Source: Thermomonas fusca DSM 15424 | GTDB taxonomy: Bacteria > Pseudomonadota > Gammaproteobacteria > Xanthomonadales > Xanthomonadaceae | NCBI RefSeq assembly: GCF_000423885.1 | Contig: NZ_AUIV01000014.1 | Coordinates: forward strand, 1 to 64,000 | Reading direction: 5' to 3' | DNA length: 64,000 bases | Shown: in pieces, positions 14,545-21,783 of the stretch | Numbering within the stretch: the first letter of the stretch is position 1 | Layout of the letters: the number at the start of each line of letters is the position of its first letter | Made by a program: the position numbers and the translations under genes | The notes under the pieces: model-generated | What the model saw: only the letters and a program-made list of their open reading frames with translations | Told to the model about the DNA's origin: nothing | Database searches by the model: none

Positions 14545-16659
14545 ATGCGACGGTTCGGACATGTCATCGGCGCGACTCGCGGCGAAGCGACCAGCACCCG
14601 CTGGCTACCGGTATTCGATCCCGCACATGCGCAACCGTATGCACAGGTCGCCGATGGCGATGCCACCCATGTCGAGGCGGCGGTCACGGCCGCCGAAGCC
14701 GCGGCACCGGCCTGGGCGGCGCTGCGGCCGAGCGAGCGCGCGCACCATCTGGAACGATTGGCCGATGCGCTGGAGGCCCAACTCGACGCTTTCGCCCATG
14801 CCGAAGCCATCGATGCCGGCAAGCCGCTGGCGCTGGCGCGCGACATCGAGATCCCGCGGGCGATCGCAAACCTGCGCTTCTTCGCCCACGCCGCCACCCA
14901 GTTCGCCAGCGAATCCCACCACGGCGAGGCCGGCCTGAACTACACCCTGCGCCTGCCGCTGGGCGTGGTGGGCTGCATCAGCCCGTGGAACCTGCCGCTG
15001 TACCTGTTCACGTGGAAGATCGCGCCGGCGCTGGCCGCCGGCAACGCGGTGGTGGGCAAGCCTTCGGAAATCACCCCCGCCACCGCCACGATGCTCTGCC
15101 AGCTGGCGCTGGATGTCGGCCTGCCGGCGGGCGTGCTCAACCTCGTCCATGGCTCCGGGCCGAACGTCGGCGAGGCGCTGGTGTCGCATCCGCGGATCAA
15201 GGCGATCTCGTTCACCGGCAGCACTGCGGTAGGGCGCCGCATTGCCGGCATTGCCGGGCCGCTGTTGAAGAAGGTCTCGCTGGAACTCGGCGGCAAGAAC
15301 GCCACGCTGGTGTTTGCCGACAGTGACTGGCGCGCCAACCTCGACACGCTGGTGCGCAGCGCGTTCCAGAACAGCGGGCAGATCTGCCTGTGCGGTTCGC
15401 GGCTGCTGGTCGAACGCGGCATCTACGACGAGTTCCGCGATGTCTTCGTCGAACGCGCCCGCGCGCTGCGGCTGGGCGCGCCGCTGGAGCCCGATACCCA
15501 GCTCGGCCCGATGGTGTCGCAGGCGCATTTCGACAAGGTGCAAGGCTGCATCGAACGCGCCCGCGGCGAAGGCGGCCGCGTGCTCTGCGGCGACACAGCC
15601 GCGGATCGTCCCGGTTGGTTCATTGCGCCGACGGTGATCGAAGGCCTCGGCCCGGACTGCGCGACCAATCGCGAGGAAATCTTCGGCCCGGTGGCGACGC
15701 TGCAGGCGTTCGACAGCGATACCGACGCGCTGGCGCTGGCCAACGCCTCGGATTACGGCCTGTCCGCCAGCGTGTGGACGCGCGACCTTGCCCGCGCGCA
15801 CCAGCTGGCCGCGCAGCTGCGCACCGGCATCGTCTGGATAAACAGCTGGATGCTGCGCGACCTGCGCACGCCGTTCGGCGGCAGCCAGGCATCCGGCCTT
15901 GGCCGCGAAGGCGGACTGGAAGCAATGCGCTTCTTCACCGAACCGCGCAACGTCGGCATCGCCTTTCCCCACATCCCCCCCACAAGGCAACACATGAAAA
16001 AGGAACTCGACACCCTACTGCGCAACAACCAGGGCTGGGCCGAACGCGTCACCCGCGAGGACCCGACCTTTTTCGAACGCCTGTCCAAGCAGCAGGCCCC
16101 CAAATATTTGTGGATCGGCTGCTCGGACTCGCGCGTGCCGGCCAACCAGGTCATCGACTTGGTACCGGGCGAGGTGTTCGTCCATCGCAACATCGCCAAC
16201 GTGATGGTGCATACCGACCTCAACTGCATGTCCACCATCCAGTTCGCGGTCGACGTGCTCAAGGTGCGGCACATCCTGGTGGTGGGCCATTACGGCTGCG
16301 GCGGCGTCGGTGCGGCCCTGCACGGCACCCGGCTGGGGCTGGCCGACAACTGGATCCGCCATGTCGGCGACGTGGCTCAAAAACACGCCGGGCTGCTGGG
16401 GCAGCTTCCGGCGGAAGCGCGCCACGACACCCTGTGCGAGCTCAATGCCATCGAACAGGCGGAAAACGTCTGCCTGACCACCGTGGTGCAGGACGCCTGG
16501 GCGCGCGGCCAGCAGCTGGCGGTGCACGGCTGGGTCTACAGCCTGGCCGACGGCAAGGTGCGCGAGCTGGCGATGGACGTCGATGCACCGGAGGCGCTTA
16601 CCTCCGTTTACGCCGCCGCCATCGCCAGCGTGCGCGAGCGTCGCGGAATCAGCGGGTGA
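14545..16659 (+). CDS. 2-aminomuconate semialdehyde dehydrogenase-like ALDH read in frame into beta-carbonic anhydrase
   Basis: A 704-codon uninterrupted frame. Residues 1 to about 474 are an NAD-dependent aldehyde dehydrogenase with general base E247 (LELGGKN) and nucleophile C281 (GQICLC). Given the RidA-type deaminase and 3-hydroxyanthranilate dioxygenase that follow, it is best read as 2-aminomuconic 6-semialdehyde dehydrogenase of the kynurenine/3-hydroxyanthranilate route. From M484 (15994) the frame is a complete beta-carbonic anhydrase. No stop separates them. The nine-residue join is encoded around a C7 run (15975-15981); one C fewer would place a TGA exactly overlapping the anhydrase ATG (ATGA). 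So this is either a real fusion, a slippery tract or a sequencing error. Confidence 0.8.
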   Translation: MRRFGHVIGATRGEATSTRWLPVFDPAHAQPYAQVADGDATHVEAAVTAAEAAAPAWAALRPSERAHHLERLADALEAQLDAFAHAEAIDAGKPLALARDIEIPRAIANLRFFAHAATQFASESHHGEAGLNYTLRLPLGVVGCISPWNLPLYLFTWKIAPALAAGNAVVGKPSEITPATATMLCQLALDVGLPAGVLNLVHGSGPNVGEALVSHPRIKAISFTGSTAVGRRIAGIAGPLLKKVSLELGGKNATLVFADSDWRANLDTLVRSAFQNSGQICLCGSRLLVERGIYDEFRDVFVERARALRLGAPLEPDTQLGPMVSQAHFDKVQGCIERARGEGGRVLCGDTAADRPGWFIAPTVIEGLGPDCATNREEIFGPVATLQAFDSDTDALALANASDYGLSASVWTRDLARAHQLAAQLRTGIVWINSWMLRDLRTPFGGSQASGLGREGGLEAMRFFTEPRNVGIAFPHIPPTRQHMKKELDTLLRNNQGWAERVTREDPTFFERLSKQQAPKYLWIGCSDSRVPANQVIDLVPGEVFVHRNIANVMVHTDLNCMSTIQFAVDVLKVRHILVVGHYGCGGVGAALHGTRLGLADNWIRHVGDVAQKHAGLLGQLPAEARHDTLCELNAIEQAENVCLTTVVQDAWARGQQLAVHGWVYSLADGKVRELAMDVDAPEALTSVYAAAIASVRERRGISG
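15994..16659 (+). CDS. can: Beta-carbonic anhydrase, with its own start inside the longer frame
   Basis: Read from ATG 15994 this is a 221-residue enzyme interconverting CO2 and bicarbonate. Zinc ligands are C43, H99 and C102 with the D45/R47 dyad (GCSDSR and GHYGCGG). An AAGG sequence 7 bases upstream (15982-15986 region) can serve as ribosome binding site, so a separate product is likely whether or not the dehydrogenase stop is real. The stop overlaps the GTG start of the RidA-type gene by 4 bases. Confidence 0.85.
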   Translation: MKKELDTLLRNNQGWAERVTREDPTFFERLSKQQAPKYLWIGCSDSRVPANQVIDLVPGEVFVHRNIANVMVHTDLNCMSTIQFAVDVLKVRHILVVGHYGCGGVGAALHGTRLGLADNWIRHVGDVAQKHAGLLGQLPAEARHDTLCELNAIEQAENVCLTTVVQDAWARGQQLAVHGWVYSLADGKVRELAMDVDAPEALTSVYAAAIASVRERRGISG

Positions 16660-17084
16660 CGCTCTCCGGCATCCATGCCGCCGCCGCGCCCAAGGCGGTA
16701 GGCCACTACCCACATGCGCGCCGCATGGGTGACCTGCTGTTCCTGTCCGGCATCGGGCCGCGTGATCCGGCCGACAATTCCATCCCCGGCAACGACTACT
16801 TCGCCGACGGGCGGGTGCGCCGCTACGACATCGAGGCGCAGGCACGCGCGGTGCTGGCCAACGTGCGCGCCGTGCTGGAAGCCAGCGGCGCGCGCTGGGA
16901 GGATCTGGTCGACGTGACCGTCTATCTCACCGACATGGCCCGGGATTTCAAGGCCTACAACGCGGTCTGGGCCGAGCACTTCCCGGATCCGGCCAGCGCG
17001 CCCTGCCGCACCACTGTCGGCATCACCGCGCTGCCCACGCCGATCGCCATCGAACTCAAGTGCATCGCCCGCATCGAGGACTGA
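16656..17084 (+). CDS. RidA-family 2-aminomuconate deaminase
   Basis: A 142-residue protein of the YjgF/YER057c/UK114 family. GTG start (16656) overlaps the preceding TGA. The RidA signature is visible in LFLSGIGPRDP and the C-terminal TALPTPIAIELKCIAR. In the 3-hydroxyanthranilate route such an enzyme hydrolyses 2-aminomuconate to 4-oxalocrotonate; the flanking dehydrogenase and dioxygenase make that role more likely than general enamine deamination. Four bases separate it from the dioxygenase gene. Confidence 0.82.
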   Translation: MTLSGIHAAAAPKAVGHYPHARRMGDLLFLSGIGPRDPADNSIPGNDYFADGRVRRYDIEAQARAVLANVRAVLEASGARWEDLVDVTVYLTDMARDFKAYNAVWAEHFPDPASAPCRTTVGITALPTPIAIELKCIARIED

Positions 17085-17088
17085 AGCC

Positions 17089-17634
17089 ATGTTGCCCGCC
17101 GCCTTCAACCTGCACGCCTGGATCGAGGAGCACCGCCACCTGCTGCAGCCGCCGGTGGGCAACAAGTGCATCGTCCAGGACGACTTCATCGTGATGGTGG
17201 TCGGCGGGCCGAACGCGCGCACCGACTACCACTACGAGGAAGGGCCCGAGTGGTTCTACCAGCTGAAAGGCGAGATGGTGCTGCGCGTGCAGGAGGATTT
17301 CAACGGCGAGCGCGGCACCCCGCGCGACATCCCGATCCGTGCCGGCGAGGTGTTCTACCTGCCGCCGCGGGTACCGCATTCGCCGCAGCGCATGGCCGGC
17401 TCGGTGGGGCTGGTGATCGAACGCAAGCGCCTGCCGCACGAGGACGACGCGCTGATGTGGTTCTGCGTGGCCTGCAACCACCGGCTGTACGCGGACTTCT
17501 TCCACCTGGTCGACATCGAGCAGGACTTCCTGCGGGTGTTCGAGAAGTTCTACCGCGACGACCACCTGCGCACCTGCAGGCAGTGCGGCACCCTCAACCC
17601 GCGGCCGGGCCGCTACGAGCAGCCGGCGGAATAG
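17089..17634 (+). CDS. nbaC: 3-hydroxyanthranilate 3,4-dioxygenase
   Basis: A 181-residue cupin that opens the ring of 3-hydroxyanthranilate in tryptophan breakdown. Catalytic iron ligands are H48, E54 and H97. The C-terminal rubredoxin-like site of bacterial enzymes is intact with C126, C129, C163 and C166. It is the last gene of the plus-strand cluster; ACMS decarboxylase, which connects it to the semialdehyde dehydrogenase, is not in the window. Confidence 0.95.
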   Translation: MLPAAFNLHAWIEEHRHLLQPPVGNKCIVQDDFIVMVVGGPNARTDYHYEEGPEWFYQLKGEMVLRVQEDFNGERGTPRDIPIRAGEVFYLPPRVPHSPQRMAGSVGLVIERKRLPHEDDALMWFCVACNHRLYADFFHLVDIEQDFLRVFEKFYRDDHLRTCRQCGTLNPRPGRYEQPAE

Positions 17635-17683
17635 ACCCCGGAGCGCACTTCCACAAGGCGCGCACCGGCGTCGCCTATGCAAA

Positions 17684-17712
17684 GAAAAAGCGGGCGCAAG
17701 GCCCGCTTTTTC
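17684..17712. terminator. Bidirectional Rho-independent terminator
   Basis: AAAAAGCGGGC, loop GCAAG, GCCCGCTTTTT. It can end the plus-strand dioxygenase transcript and the minus-strand pnp transcript, which converge here. Confidence 0.9.
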
Positions 17713-17735
17713 ATGTCCGGCATTTGCAGCGGCGA

Positions 17736-19841
17736 TTACTCGCCGGTGCCCTCGCCTTCGGTCACGGCCTTGATCGACAGGCGGATGCGGCCCTGCTTGT
17801 CGACTTCCAGCACCTTGACCTTGACCATGTCGCCTTCCTTCAGCACGTCGGACACCTTTTCCACGCGCTCGCTGGAGATCTGCGAGACGTGCACCAGGCC
17901 GTCCTTGCCGGGGGCGATGGTGACGAACGCGCCGAAGTCCATGATCTTGGCGACCTTGCCTTCGTAGATGCGGCCCGGCTCGACGTCCGAGGTGATCTGT
18001 TCGATGCGCGACTTGGCGGCCTGGCCGGCGGCGGCGTTCACCGAGGCGATGGTGATGGTACCGTCGTCCTGGATGTCGATCTGGGTGCCGGTTTCCTTGG
18101 TGATCGCCTGGATCACCGAGCCGCCCTTGCCGATCACTTCGCGGATCTTGTCCGGGTGGATCTTGATGGTCAGCAGGCGCGGTGCGAATTCGGACAGCTC
18201 GCCGCGCGGAGTGGTCAGCGCGTTCGCCATCTCACCGAGGATGTGCAGGCGGCCGGCCTTGGCCTGCGCCAGTGCGACCTTCATGATTTCCTCGGTGATG
18301 CCCTGGATCTTGATGTCCATCTGCAGGGCCGAGATGCCGTTGCTGGTGCCGGCGACCTTGAAGTCCATGTCGCCGAGGTGATCCTCGTCGCCGAGGATGT
18401 CGGACAGCACCACGAAGTCGTTGTCTTCCTTCACCAGGCCCATGGCGATGCCGGCCACCGGCGCCTTCACCGGCACGCCCGCGTCCATCAGCGCCAGCGA
18501 GGAACCGCAGACCGAGGCCATCGAGGAGGAGCCGTTCGACTCGGTGATTTCCGAGACCACGCGGATGGTGTACGGGAACGCCTCCATGGTCGGCATGACG
18601 GCCAGCACGCCGCGCTTGGCAAGGCGGCCGTGGCCGATCTCGCGGCGCTTCGGGCCCATCATGCGGCCGGCTTCGCCCACCGAATAGGGGGGGAAGTTGT
18701 AATGGAACAGGAAGTGTTCCTTGTACTCGCCGGCGACGGCGTCGATGACCTGGCCGTCACGGGCAGTGCCGAGGGTGACGGCGACGATGGCCTGGGTCTC
18801 GCCGCGGGTGAACAGCGAGGAGCCGTGCACGCGCGGCAGCACGCCGACCTTGGAGCTGATCGGACGCACCGTGTCCAGCGCGCGGCCGTCGATGCGGATC
18901 TTGGTGGCCAGCACCGAGCCGCGCATGGTCTGGTATTCCAGCTCGCCGAATTCCTTCGAGGCTTCGGCGGTGCTCCAGCCGTTGGCTTCGATCTGCGGGG
19001 CGATCTCGGCCAGCACGGCCTTCTTCAGCGCCGAGATGGCGTCCTTGCGCTCCAGCTTGTCGCGCACCTGGAAGGCGGCCGACAGCTTGTCGCCGATCGC
19101 GCCCTTCAGCGCGCCGATCAGCGCATCGTTCTTGGCCGGGGCGGCCCAGTCCCACTTCGGCCGGCCGGCTTCGGCGACCAGCGCGTTGATGGTGTCGATC
19201 GCCACCTGCATCTGCTGGTGGCCGAACATCACCGCGCCCAGCATCACGTCTTCCGACAGCTCGGCGGCTTCGGACTCGACCATCAGCACGGCGTCCCTGG
19301 TGCCCGCGACCACCAGCTCGAGCTGCGATTCCTTCAGCGCGCTGACGGTCGGGTTGAGCAGGTACTGGCCGTCCTTGTAGCCGACCTTGGCGGCGCCGAT
19401 CGGGCCCTGGAACGGGGCACCGGTCAGGGCAACGGCGGCGGAGCAGCCGATCAGCGCCAGGATGTCGCCGTCGACTTCCGGGTTCAGCGACATCACCGTG
19501 GCGATGACCTGCACTTCATTGCGGAATTCTTCCGGGAACAGCGGACGGATCGGGCGATCGATCAGGCGGCTGGTCAGGGTTTCCTTCTCGGTGGCGCGAC
19601 CTTCGCGCTTGAAGAAGCCACCCGGGATGCGGCCGCCGGCGTAGAACTTCTCCTGGTAGTCGACGGTCAGCGGGAAGAAATCCTGCCCTTCGCGCTGGGT
19701 CTTGGCCGCAACGGCGGTGCACAGCACCACGGTGCCGTCGCACGACACCATCACCGCGCCGCCTGCCTGGCGCGCGATCTCGCCGGTTTCGAGGGTGACG
19801 GTCTGGTTGCCGTACTGGAAGGTCTTGCTGATCTTCGCCAC
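17736..19841 (-). CDS. pnp: Polyribonucleotide nucleotidyltransferase (PNPase)
   Basis: A 701-residue 3-to-5 exoribonuclease of the RNA degradosome. Two RNase PH-like domains are followed by a KH domain (IHPDKIREVIGKGGSVI) and a C-terminal S1 domain (YEGKVAKIMDFGAFV), all in usual order. The start is a GTG (19841), beginning VAKISKTFQYG, with AAGGA 7 bases upstream. It is the last gene of the minus-strand operon, 160 bases after rpsO with a terminator between, so it may be partly read through from rpsO. Confidence 0.97.
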   Translation of the reverse strand: MAKISKTFQYGNQTVTLETGEIARQAGGAVMVSCDGTVVLCTAVAAKTQREGQDFFPLTVDYQEKFYAGGRIPGGFFKREGRATEKETLTSRLIDRPIRPLFPEEFRNEVQVIATVMSLNPEVDGDILALIGCSAAVALTGAPFQGPIGAAKVGYKDGQYLLNPTVSALKESQLELVVAGTRDAVLMVESEAAELSEDVMLGAVMFGHQQMQVAIDTINALVAEAGRPKWDWAAPAKNDALIGALKGAIGDKLSAAFQVRDKLERKDAISALKKAVLAEIAPQIEANGWSTAEASKEFGELEYQTMRGSVLATKIRIDGRALDTVRPISSKVGVLPRVHGSSLFTRGETQAIVAVTLGTARDGQVIDAVAGEYKEHFLFHYNFPPYSVGEAGRMMGPKRREIGHGRLAKRGVLAVMPTMEAFPYTIRVVSEITESNGSSSMASVCGSSLALMDAGVPVKAPVAGIAMGLVKEDNDFVVLSDILGDEDHLGDMDFKVAGTSNGISALQMDIKIQGITEEIMKVALAQAKAGRLHILGEMANALTTPRGELSEFAPRLLTIKIHPDKIREVIGKGGSVIQAITKETGTQIDIQDDGTITIASVNAAAGQAAKSRIEQITSDVEPGRIYEGKVAKIMDFGAFVTIAPGKDGLVHVSQISSERVEKVSDVLKEGDMVKVKVLEVDKQGRIRLSIKAVTEGEGTGE

Positions 19842-19956
19842 TTGGGAATCCTTGGTTTGACGGGTTCATCGACGCAGGCAAGCCCCGCTTGCTGCGCTGC
19901 ATCGCGACATGCGATGCGAAGTTGCGGGCTGGCCGCGATCGGGTGGAACGGTAGGG

Positions 19957-19991
19957 CAAAAACGAACCGCGGCGCATTCCTGCGCCGCGGT
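19957..19991 (-). terminator. Terminator after rpsO
   Basis: On the minus strand ACCGCGGCGCA and TGCGCCGCGGT form an 11-pair stem, then TTCGTTTTT. In E. coli a similar element between rpsO and pnp only partly stops transcription. Confidence 0.8.
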
Positions 19992-20001
19992 GGGTGTTCT
20001 C

Positions 20002-20262
20002 TTAGCGACGCAGGCCGAGCTTGCCGATCAGCGCCTTGTAGCGGTCCGCATCCTTCTGGTGCAGGTAGTCGAGCAGGCTGCGACGGCGGTTGACCATCAT
20101 CAGCAGGCCGCGGCGGCTGTGGTGATCCTGCTTGTGCGCCTTGAAGTGCTCGGTGAGAAGTTCGATGCGGGCGGTCAGCAGGGCAACCTGGACTTCCGGC
20201 GAGCCGGTGTCGTTGTCGCCGCGCTTGTGTTCGTTGATGACTTTCTGGGTATCGATGGACAT
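20002..20262 (-). CDS. rpsO: 30S ribosomal protein S15
   Basis: An 86-residue primary 16S rRNA-binding protein, of normal length, with the conserved HKQDHHSRRGLLMMVNRRR region. GAGG stands 6 bases before the ATG. A long leader with its own promoter precedes it. S15 often represses its own translation through the leader. Confidence 0.98.
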   Translation of the reverse strand: MSIDTQKVINEHKRGDNDTGSPEVQVALLTARIELLTEHFKAHKQDHHSRRGLLMMVNRRRSLLDYLHQKDADRYKALIGKLGLRR

Positions 20263-20406
20263 GGTTGCCTCGTAGTCGCGTGACCGGCAGGAACGGGCGA
20301 AAAGAGCATCGCCCGCACCGCACGGCTCGCCGTGATGATGCGGATGGAAAGAAGATTTGCCCGGATGAGCAGCGGGATTATAGCCCGCGCCGGGAGTCAC
20401 GGGCAA
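20263..20406 (-). promoter_or_regulatory. rpsO promoter and structured leader
   Basis: On the minus strand TTGCCC (20401-20406) and TATAAT (20377-20382) are spaced by 18 bases; the -35 lies inside the 3-prime end of truB. About 110 bases of leader follow with two clear stem-loops, around 20319-20332 (CACGGC/GCCGTG) and 20293-20312 (GGGCGA/TCGCCC). The arrangement suits autogenous control by S15, but I cannot match it to a named S15 motif. Confidence 0.6.
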
Positions 20407-21413
20407 TGCGGGGTGTCGATGTGCCCGCCGGTGAACGCGGCCCAGCGGAACAACCGGGCCGGGTGCAGGCCCCCTTCGGCATCGACATCGCCCAGACCCA
20501 GGCCGCGGCCCTGCTCGTCGAGGATCGCCACCTGCAGGCCACGCGGCGGATACGGGCCGCGCAGGCCCTGCCCGCGCCCCAGCCGCTGCGCCTGCGCCGC
20601 GTTGACGCGAACCTCCGGCCACGAGGTCATGCCGGCTTCGATCGGCAGCAGGCAGGCGTCGAGCACGCGCTCCCCGGCCTGTTCGCGCAGTTCCTCCAGC
20701 GCCGCCAGCGTCCACATCCGCGGCTCGCGGAACGGGTCCACCCACAGCCGGCGCAGCTGCGCCACGTGGGCCCCGCAGCCCAGCAACTCGCCGAGATCGC
20801 GCACCAGACTGCGCACATAGGTGCCGGAGCCGCATTCCACGTGCAGCCGCAGGTTGGGCGATGCGCCGTTCTCCAGCTGGCCGTCCAGCAGGTCGGCGGC
20901 GTTGAGCAGGTCGAAGGCGTGCACTTCGACCTCGCGTGGCTCCATTTCGATCGTTTCGCCGCGGCGCGCCTTGAGGTACAGCGGTTCGCCGCCGCGCTTG
21001 AGCGCCGAATAGATCGGTGGACACTGCTGGATGCGTCCGCTGAAGGTCTTCAGCGCAGCGTCGATGGCGTCGAGGGTCAACGGCGGCACCGGCCGCTCGC
21101 GCAGCACCTGGCCGTCGGCGTCGTCGGTATCGGTGACCACGCCCAAGCGGGCCACGGTTTCGTAGGCCTTGCGCGCGCCCAGCAGGCCGCCGGCGATCTT
21201 GGTCGCTTCGCCGAAGCAGACCGGCAGCAGCCCGGTGGCCAGCGGATCCAGACTGCCGGTATGGCCGCCCTTTTCGGCGCGAAACAGGTGGCGAACGCGC
21301 TGCAGGGCCTGGTTGGACGACAGCCCCTGCGGCTTGTCCAGCAGCAGGATGCCGTCCAGGCGACGGAACACGGTGCGCGGGCGACGCTCGCGCGGGTTAT
21401 TCGGCGTCGCCAC
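20397..21413 (-). CDS. truB: tRNA pseudouridine-55 synthase
   Basis: A 338-residue enzyme forming pseudouridine 55 in the T loop of tRNAs. The catalytic aspartate is D56 in GHTGSLDPLATG. KPQGLSSNQ and the C-terminal PUA-like region are present. The GTG start (21413) overlaps the end of rbfA by 17 bases. The gene contains the rpsO -35 element at its 3-prime end. Confidence 0.97.
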   Translation of the reverse strand: MATPNNPRERRPRTVFRRLDGILLLDKPQGLSSNQALQRVRHLFRAEKGGHTGSLDPLATGLLPVCFGEATKIAGGLLGARKAYETVARLGVVTDTDDADGQVLRERPVPPLTLDAIDAALKTFSGRIQQCPPIYSALKRGGEPLYLKARRGETIEMEPREVEVHAFDLLNAADLLDGQLENGASPNLRLHVECGSGTYVRSLVRDLGELLGCGAHVAQLRRLWVDPFREPRMWTLAALEELREQAGERVLDACLLPIEAGMTSWPEVRVNAAQAQRLGRGQGLRGPYPPRGLQVAILDEQGRGLGLGDVDAEGGLHPARLFRWAAFTGGHIDTPHCP

Positions 21414-21768
21414 TGCCGTGCAGGTCGGGCAGGTCGCGCAGCAGGTTGTCGATGCGTTCGCCGCGGTCCACCGATTCGTCGTAGTGGAAATGCAGCTCCG
21501 GCACGTGCCGCAGCTTCACCGCGCGCGCCAGCTGGTAGCGGATCTCCGGCGCCAGCGCCTTCAGCGCCTTGACCGTCTCCGCGGCCCGGTCGGGCTGCAG
21601 CACGGTCACGAACACCTTGGCGTGCGCCATGTCGCGGGTGACTTCGACATCGGACACGCTGGACGATGCCAGCCCATGCTCGCGCACGGCCGCATGCACC
21701 AGCGTGCCCAGCTCGCGGCGGAGCTGGGCGGAAACGCGGTCGGTGCGGTGGAAGGACTTCTGTGCCAT
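21397..21768 (-). CDS. rbfA: 30S ribosome-binding factor A
   Basis: A 123-residue KH-fold factor for late 30S maturation. The ATG at 21768 was chosen because the family's FHRTDRVSAQLRREL start follows it; a GTG at 21780, 3 bases after the infB stop, would add four residues. Core residues in HVPELHFHYDES are typical. It sits between infB and truB as in other gammaproteobacteria. Confidence 0.95.
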   Translation of the reverse strand: MAQKSFHRTDRVSAQLRRELGTLVHAAVREHGLASSSVSDVEVTRDMAHAKVFVTVLQPDRAAETVKALKALAPEIRYQLARAVKLRHVPELHFHYDESVDRGERIDNLLRDLPDLHGSGDAE

Positions 21769-21783
21769 CGGGGAAGGCACGCC

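Noticed and set aside
17166..20093. A 975-codon plus-strand frame opposite pnp and through the dioxygenase gene
   Set aside because: It crosses a strong bidirectional terminator and has composition typical of antisense frames.
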